Positions 1 to 4,024 of a DNA stretch of 6,982 bases are shown one piece after another; positions within the stretch are counted from its first letter, which is position 1; every line of letters starts with the position of its first letter. The stretch lies in NCBI GenBank assembly GCA_964619775.1, contig CAZUFB010000100.1, positions 1 through 6,982 on the forward strand, read 5' to 3'. Origin of the DNA: CAZUFB01 sp964619775 (GTDB taxonomy: Bacteria > Actinomycetota > Coriobacteriia > Coriobacteriales > UMGS124). Below the pieces are notes generated by a model. The model made no database searches, was not told the origin of the DNA, and saw only the letters and a list, made by a program, of their open reading frames with translations. The translations under genes and the position numbers were made by a program.

Positions 1-624
1 CGACGAGCTCGGCACGCCCGTCTACTACGAGACGCGCGCCGTCGAGCTCATCACCAACGCCGCCGGCGAGGTCATCGGCGTGACCTCCGAGGACGGCCGC
101 AACTTCAAGGCCAACAAGGGCGTGCTGCTCGCCACCGGCGGCTTTGAGGCCGACCCCGAGATGATGAAGACCTACCTGCCTGCCGGCTACCCCGACACCA
201 TCGGCAAGGGGTCGTGGTACAACCGCGGCGACGGCATCAAGATGGCGCAGAAGCTCGGCGCGCAGCTGTGGCACATGAACAACGTGTCCGGTGCGGCGCT
301 CGGTCTTAAGATGGACACCTCCGACGAGCACGACGCCCGCACCTGGACCCGCTGGGCCACGCACAACTACATCTTTGTCGACAGCCGCGGCCACCGCTTC
401 ATGGACGAGGACGTGCTCTACACCGAGCTGCTGCGCCACGGCAAGCAGTACCGCGAGGGCACCTTCACCGAGTCGTCGATGCCCTCGGGCGCCTGGGCGA
501 TCTTCGGCCAGGAGGAGTTCGACGGCGGCTGCATCTTCTCGACCAGCTGCTTCGCCGCGATGAAGGCGACTGACGGCCGCTTCACCACCAACCAGGAGGG
601 CCTGGACGCCGGCGTCATCGTGAA
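1..624 (+). pseudogene. FAD-dependent fumarate-reductase-like flavoprotein, internal part; 3' end lost
   Basis: The codons run in frame from base 2. The visible part carries family marks of the FAD-binding-2 flavoproteins (fumarate reductase, urocanate reductase, ketosteroid dehydrogenase): an ATGGF motif at 131-145, a GDGIKMAQ segment near 227-250, and a DSRGHRFMDED segment near 380-412 like the family's G-x-R-F-x-(N/D)-E motif. Such proteins pass electrons to an organic acceptor in anaerobic respiration; the substrate here cannot be told. The N-terminus, with the dinucleotide-binding fold and any Tat or lipoprotein signal, lies outside the window. After GVIVK (ending at 624) resemblance stops: the frame stays open to a TGA at 929-931, but that stretch is Arg/Pro-rich, crosses several hairpins and runs 165 bases into the opposing regulator gene. 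The rest of the catalytic domain and the C-terminal FAD-binding segment are missing, so the product should be inactive unless the junction is an assembly error. Confidence 0.8.
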
Positions 625-766
625 ATCCTGGAGCCGTGGGAGTAGGGCGGTCCCCTACACCGTCGCGCCGGCGTCCCAGCGGGTGTGGGGCGCCGGCGCG
701 ACGCGGGGTAGGATGGGCAGGCCGCCCAGCTGCCCCGCACAGGGCTGTCTTCCACGACGGTGGATT
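625..766. other. Non-coding junction between broken flavoprotein and regulator, rich in hairpins
   Basis: No protein in any frame looks real here. The stretch contains at least three consecutive inverted repeats: 642-647 with 653-658, 661-673 with 691-703, and 715-720 with 730-735. None is followed by a T-tract on either strand, so none is a standard intrinsic terminator. It is the 3' flank of both converging genes. It could be a repetitive palindromic element, the end of an inserted element, or a structured 3' untranslated region; the sequence alone does not decide. Confidence 0.5.
661..703. repeat. Perfect 13-bp inverted repeat with 17-base loop
   Basis: CGTCGCGCCGGCG at 661-673 is matched exactly by its reverse complement CGCCGGCGCGACG at 691-703. 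Beyond a small bulge, CCCC at 652-655 can also pair with GGGG at 705-708. There is no T-run after it in either direction. A stem this GC-rich would be very stable in RNA. It may serve as a transcript-end structure for the regulator gene on the - strand, or be a REP-like element. Confidence 0.75.
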
Positions 767-1393
767 CTATGCCCCCGACACCGCGTCGACGACCCAGCTG
801 ACGCCGTATCCAAACGCAAAGCCGATCGCCATGACCACCAGCACGACGCCAACAGCGAGCGCGATGCGTGCCGCAAGCGGGCGGGCTTTCTTCGCGGCGA
901 TTTGGCGCATGAGCCGGTCCGACCGCTGTGAGCGGTCGATCTCGTCCCTGTTGGCGAATGCGAGAATCTCGCGGTAGGTGTAGACGTCGTTATCGCGTTT
1001 AATCTTCTCAATGGCAAACGACACCACCATGACGGGCACCCAGGGCACCAGGGCGAGAAACACGCCGCCGACCCCCCAAAGATGCACACCGAGCAGCGCG
1101 AACGGAAACATGAGCACCAGCCCCGCCACCATCACGGCCCCGAACCGCTTTATGCGCTTTACGTCGGCCCTCTCCACGGATTCCTTCATCATCTCGATGT
1201 CTCCCTTCACGATCTCGTCGATGGTCGTGTCGAACAGGACGCTCAGGAGCAGCAGGCTTTGGATGTCGGGATAGGTGCGGTCGGTTTCCCAGTTCGACAC
1301 AGTCTGGCGCGAAACGTAGATACGCCGCGCAAGCTCTTCTTGCGAAAGGCCCATCTTGGTTCTGCGCTCGCGAATCTGGTTGCCGATGTCCAT
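767..1393 (-). CDS. Membrane-anchored XRE-family helix-turn-helix regulator
   Basis: A 208-residue protein. Residues 6-60 form a Cro/C1-type helix-turn-helix: RERRTKMGLSQEELARRI is followed by the recognition segment VSRQTVSNWE and a TYPDI turn. A charged linker leads to a hydrophobic hairpin at about 84-128 (two membrane segments), a charged loop at 129-172, and a third membrane segment at about 174-202. This layout of N-terminal DNA-binding domain plus small membrane domain is common in Firmicutes and Actinobacteria, where such proteins are taken to sense membrane or cell-surface state; the signal and targets here are unknown. The start at 1393 is chosen because GGGAGAGG lies 7 bases upstream; an in-frame ATG at 1441 would add 16 non-conserved residues across that site. 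It converges on the broken flavoprotein gene, and no operon partner is visible. Confidence 0.85.
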   Translation of the reverse strand: MDIGNQIRERRTKMGLSQEELARRIYVSRQTVSNWETDRTYPDIQSLLLLSVLFDTTIDEIVKGDIEMMKESVERADVKRIKRFGAVMVAGLVLMFPFALLGVHLWGVGGVFLALVPWVPVMVVSFAIEKIKRDNDVYTYREILAFANRDEIDRSQRSDRLMRQIAAKKARPLAARIALAVGVVLVVMAIGFAFGYGVSWVVDAVSGA

Positions 1394-1400
1394 CCGTCGT

Positions 1401-1408
1401 CCTCTCCC
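1401..1408 (-). promoter_or_regulatory. Ribosome binding site of the XRE regulator
   Basis: GGGAGAGG read on the - strand, 7 bases before the ATG at 1393-1391. It decides this start over the upstream ATG codons at 1435-1441. Confidence 0.65.
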
Positions 1409-1731
1409 ATGCTCGTGGCTCCGTTCGACTGCCATCATCATCGTGCGAAGGGCGACTCCGTGCAGCTAAATGGCTTTGTCACGCGTATGAACTGGTAGTT
1501 TATCAAGAAAAGCGACAAGGGATAACGGTGGCGGGGGGTCCGGGGCGAGACAGGGTGACGATGCGTCAGTTGGACGGGACCGTGACATTGACAGTATGTT
1601 AATGTTGATATGCGCCTATCGGGATTACTGGTAGCGAGCTGCGGTTTCTTCACCAATCGGTCGGAGACGCCCCTCCGTCCGGCCGCATGAGGCATTCACG
1701 GTAAGGATATTTTGCCCACCGAAGGGCGCTT
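1409..1731. other. Non-coding, partly AT-rich upstream region ending at the gap
   Basis: No convincing gene. Two patches are clearly richer in A and T than the flanking genes: about 1470-1535 and 1580-1625. The second has a consensus -35 hexamer TTGACA at 1588-1593 on the + strand but no good -10 at 16-18 bases. TTGTCA at 1476-1481 followed after 17 bases by TTTATC is a weak + strand promoter candidate. Short inverted repeats occur (TGACG/CGTCA at 1556-1568; ACATT/AATGT at 1585-1605). The regulator's own promoter should lie here on the - strand, but no clear -35/-10 pair could be picked. A small stem GCCC/GGGC at 1715-1728 lies just before the gap. Confidence 0.5.
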
Positions 1732-1831
1732 NNNNNNNNNNNNNNNNNNNNNNNNNNNNNNNNNNNNNNNNNNNNNNNNNNNNNNNNNNNNNNNNNNNNN
1801 NNNNNNNNNNNNNNNNNNNNNNNNNNNNNNN
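1732..1831. other. Scaffold gap of 100 N
   Basis: Exactly one hundred N, the customary placeholder for a gap of unknown size. The true distance between the flanks is not known, and genes may be missing here. It removes the expected -35 region of the cstA promoter and breaks any inference that the regulator and cstA are neighbours. Confidence 0.98.
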
Positions 1832-1843
1832 CCCCGCCAACAG

Positions 1844-1852
1844 TGCTAGAAT
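1844..1852 (+). promoter_or_regulatory. Extended -10 element, probable cstA promoter
   Basis: TGC followed by TAGAAT is a good extended -10 (TGn-TAnAAT like). The matching -35 would fall near 1824, inside the N gap, so it cannot be checked. Transcription would start near 1859 and give a leader of about 75 bases before the cstA ATG. Confidence 0.45.
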
Positions 1853-1877
1853 CCGCGCTTATTATTTGTCGCGTTTA

Positions 1878-1909
1878 ATGGGAGATGCGGCAAGCCAGGC
1901 ATCCCCCAT
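1878..1909 (+). promoter_or_regulatory. Hairpin in the cstA leader
   Basis: ATGGGAGATGC (1878-1888) pairs with GCATCCCCCAT (1899-1909) as an 11-bp stem with one A-C mismatch; the ten-base loop GGCAAGCCAG can pair further as GGC/GCC. It lies between the likely transcription start and the ribosome binding site (from 1916). There is no T-run, so it is not an attenuator terminator by itself. It could be an RNA control element, or an operator in the DNA. Confidence 0.5.
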
Positions 1910-1915
1910 CCCAGG

Positions 1916-1929
1916 AAAGGAGTCCGGAG
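1916..1929 (+). promoter_or_regulatory. Two Shine-Dalgarno-like sites before cstA
   Basis: AAAGGAG ends at 1922, 13 bases before the ATG at 1936, and a second GGAG lies at 1926-1929 with a 6-base spacer. The closer one has the usual spacing and supports the ATG at 1936 over an in-frame ATG at 1885, which sits inside the leader hairpin. Confidence 0.6.
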
Positions 1930-1935
1930 CGGATC

Positions 1936-3666
1936 ATGAACGGAGTCACCCTACTTATCATCGCCGTCGTGGTGTTGGCGGCGGGCTATCTGCTGTATGG
2001 CCGCTGGCTCCAAAAGACCTGGGGCATCGACCCGCAGGCCTTGACCCCCGCGAAGCGGCTCGAAGACGACAAGGACTACGTGCCCACCGACCGCCTCACG
2101 GTCTTTGCGCACCAGTTCTCGTCCATCTGCGGCGCCGGCCCGGTCACCGGACCCATCATCGCAGTCGCTTTCGGCTGGCTCCCCGCGTTTCTGTGGATCC
2201 TCGTGGGCGGCGTGTTCTTCGGCGCCGTGCAGGACTTCGCCGCGCTGTACGCCTCGGTGCGCAACGAGGGCAAGTCGATGGGCCTGCTTATCGAGAAATA
2301 CATCGGCAACTACGGACGCCGCCTGTTCCTGCTGTTCTGCTGGCTTTTCACGATGCTCGTCGTGGCGGCCTTCACCGACATGGTGGCCGGCACGTTCGTC
2401 ATCGGCTCCACCGACGACGTGACCTACGCCAACGGCGCCACCGCGACCATCAACATCGCGTTCATCGTGGCCGCCGTCGTCATGGGCCTGCTCACCGCCA
2501 AGCTCCACATCCGCGGCGTCGTGAAGTTCGTCGTCGCCATCGTGCTGTTCGCGGCCTCGTTCGCCGTGGGCATGGTGTGGCCCATCGAGGAGTCCGACAA
2601 GGTCACCTGGGACGTCGCCATCATGGTGTACCTGTTCTTCGCCTCGTGCGTGCCCATGCAGTACCTCAAGCAGCCGCGCGACTACCTGTGCTTCATCGTG
2701 CTTATCGGCATGGTCGTCTTCGCCTTTGTGGGCGTCATCGTGTACAACCCGTCCATCCAGGTGAACGCCTTCAACGGCTTCCAGCTGGAAAGCGGCAGCA
2801 TGCTGTTCCCCGTGCTGTTCGTGACCATCGCGTGCGGCGCGGTGTCGGGCTTCCACAGCCTGGTCTCGACCGGCACCTCGTCCAAGACCATATCCAACGA
2901 GAGGGACATGCTGCCGGTGGGCTACGGCTCGATGGTGCTCGAGTCGCTCGTGGCGGTGCTCGCCCTCATCTGCGTGGCCACCGTCGCCACCGCCGACGGC
3001 GACTATTCGAGCATCGGCACGCCCTTCAACGTGTTCTCGACCGCCATCGCCTCCTTCATGGAGCGCCTGGGCCTGCCTTTGGTGCTCTCGCAGGTCTTCA
3101 TGACGATGGCCGTGTCGACCCTGGCCCTCTCCTCGCTCGACGCCGTGGCCCGCATCGGCGCGATGAGCTTCTCCGAGCTGTGGCTGGGCGACAAGGCCGA
3201 CGGCAGCGACGTGAACGCCCTGCGCCGCTTCCTGGGCAACCGCTACGTCGCCACCCTGCTCGTGCTCATCCCCGGCTTCGCGCTGGCGCTGGGCGGCTAC
3301 AACAACATCTGGGCGCTGTTCGGCTCGGCCAACCAGCTCCTTGCCGCCATGGTGCTCATCGCGCTGTCGGTGTTCCTCAAGGCAACCGGCCGCAAGGGCC
3401 TCATGCTCGTGATCCCCTCGTGCTTCATGCTCGTCGTGGTGTTCGTGTCGCTCGTGACGATCCTCATGGGCATCTTCCCCGTCGTCGGCACGGACGACTT
3501 CGACTTCCTGACGCACGGCCTGCAGCTCGTTTTTGGCGTGCTGCTGCTCGTGCTGGGCGTCGTCATCGCCGTGAGCTGCTTCAAGAAACGCGCCGACACC
3601 GAGTTCGGCAGCGAGGAGTTCGAACCTGAGGTTGCAACCGCAGTCGAAGGCGGCGTACGGGACTAA
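1936..3666 (+). CDS. cstA: CstA-family carbon starvation protein, pyruvate/peptide transporter
   Basis: A 576-residue inner-membrane protein with many hydrophobic segments (first at 3-21, last at about 529-548) and a short acidic cytoplasmic tail. Family signatures are plain: HQFSSICGAGPVTGP at 59-73, the GAVQDF motif at 96-101, LKQPRDYL at 244-251, SGFHSLVSTGTSSKTI at 304-319 and WALFGSANQLLAA at 459-471. Characterised relatives (E. coli CstA and BtsT) take up pyruvate and have been linked to peptide uptake during carbon limitation; which substrate is used here is inference. It is shorter than E. coli CstA (about 700 residues), in line with the compact form common in Gram-positive and anaerobic bacteria. 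The gene stands alone: own leader upstream, intrinsic terminator 39 bases after the TAA, and a convergent dnaX beyond. No LytS/LytR-type sensor pair is seen next to it, but the gap hides the upstream side. Confidence 0.93.
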   Translation: MNGVTLLIIAVVVLAAGYLLYGRWLQKTWGIDPQALTPAKRLEDDKDYVPTDRLTVFAHQFSSICGAGPVTGPIIAVAFGWLPAFLWILVGGVFFGAVQDFAALYASVRNEGKSMGLLIEKYIGNYGRRLFLLFCWLFTMLVVAAFTDMVAGTFVIGSTDDVTYANGATATINIAFIVAAVVMGLLTAKLHIRGVVKFVVAIVLFAASFAVGMVWPIEESDKVTWDVAIMVYLFFASCVPMQYLKQPRDYLCFIVLIGMVVFAFVGVIVYNPSIQVNAFNGFQLESGSMLFPVLFVTIACGAVSGFHSLVSTGTSSKTISNERDMLPVGYGSMVLESLVAVLALICVATVATADGDYSSIGTPFNVFSTAIASFMERLGLPLVLSQVFMTMAVSTLALSSLDAVARIGAMSFSELWLGDKADGSDVNALRRFLGNRYVATLLVLIPGFALALGGYNNIWALFGSANQLLAAMVLIALSVFLKATGRKGLMLVIPSCFMLVVVFVSLVTILMGIFPVVGTDDFDFLTHGLQLVFGVLLLVLGVVIAVSCFKKRADTEFGSEEFEPEVATAVEGGVRD

Positions 3667-3704
3667 AGGCCCCGCGCTGCACTTGAAGCTGTCCCCGTAT
3701 CGAG

Positions 3705-3740
3705 AAGGGCCCGCCGGATGCCACATCCGACGGGCCCTTT
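3705..3740 (+). terminator. Intrinsic terminator of cstA
   Basis: AAGGGCCCGCCGGAT (3705-3719) and ATCCGACGGGCCCTT (3725-3739) form a 15-bp stem with a single C-A mismatch and a five-base loop GCCAC. The U-tract is short (TTT at 3738-3740), usual for a GC-rich genome. It lies 39 bases after the cstA stop codon. Confidence 0.88.
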
Positions 3741-3841
3741 GCGTGGGTTCTGGGGAACGACGCCGGTCGGGTGCCGCCTCAAACCAGCGACGGGGCCGAG
3801 GCGCACCGGAGCCGCATGGGCCTCGCCACAGTCGGGCGGCC

Positions 3842-3867
3842 AAAAAGAAGCGTGCCGTGCTCGCTTC
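3842..3867 (-). terminator. Intrinsic terminator of dnaX
   Basis: On the - strand GAAGCG (3867-3862) pairs with CGCTTC (3852-3847); inside, after an A-A mismatch, GC pairs with GC around the loop ACG. TTTTT follows at 3846-3842. This is the standard stem plus U-tract form. It lies about 157 bases past the dnaX stop, so the dnaX transcript would have a fairly long 3' untranslated region. Confidence 0.75.
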
Positions 3868-3882
3868 CGGGCTATCAAGCAA

Positions 3883-3924
3883 GCATGTATATGGATACGG
3901 CTCGCAGGTGCCTGTTATACATGC
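3883..3924. repeat. AT-rich 9-bp inverted repeat in the dnaX 3' region
   Basis: GCATGTATA at 3883-3891 is matched exactly by TATACATGC at 3916-3924, separated by 24 bases that contain a smaller symmetric site CAGGTGCCTG at 3905-3914. Two further copies of the CATGCAA word occur close by (3920-3926 and 3941-3947). It could be a stem in the dnaX mRNA or a protein-binding site. Confidence 0.6.
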
Positions 3925-4024
3925 AAGGGTGGCTCCGTCGCATGCAAAACCGCCCCGTACGGCCGTGGCCCGCCCCGCCCCCTGCACGACCCGCGCATCG
4001 GCAGGCCCGGCGGCTCGGCGCAGC

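Larger units (their letters stand above)
3741..4024. other. Non-coding interval between convergent cstA and dnaX
   Basis: No frame gives a believable protein, and I recognise no tRNA, SRP RNA or other RNA gene. It holds the dnaX terminator (3842-3867, - strand), an AT-rich 9-bp inverted repeat (3883-3891 with 3916-3924) in what would be the dnaX 3' untranslated region, and a ten-pair stem with one bulge (3770-3780 with 3798-3807). The ybaB and recR genes that often follow dnaX are absent. Confidence 0.7.

Noticed and set aside
661..703. Intrinsic terminator for the regulator gene
   Set aside because: The stem is excellent, but no T-run follows on the - strand (next bases GTGTAGGGG) or on the + strand; kept as an inverted repeat only.
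625..931. Open-frame extension of the flavoprotein to the TGA at 929-931
   Set aside because: Composition changes to Arg/Pro-rich, the stretch crosses strong hairpins and overlaps the well-supported regulator gene on the other strand, and it carries no flavoprotein motif.
1394..1441. Longer start for the XRE regulator at 1441
   Set aside because: It adds 16 non-conserved residues and would bury the good ribosome binding site at 1401-1408; the MDIGNQIRERR start fits the family.
1885..1935. Upstream ATG at 1885 as the cstA start
   Set aside because: It lies inside the leader hairpin, lacks a proper ribosome binding site and adds a polar segment before the first membrane helix.
1951..3987. A 678-codon open frame on the - strand opposite cstA
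   Set aside because: It is antisense to an unmistakable transporter gene, full of His/Asp/Glu repeats caused by cstA codon structure, and it crosses the cstA terminator.
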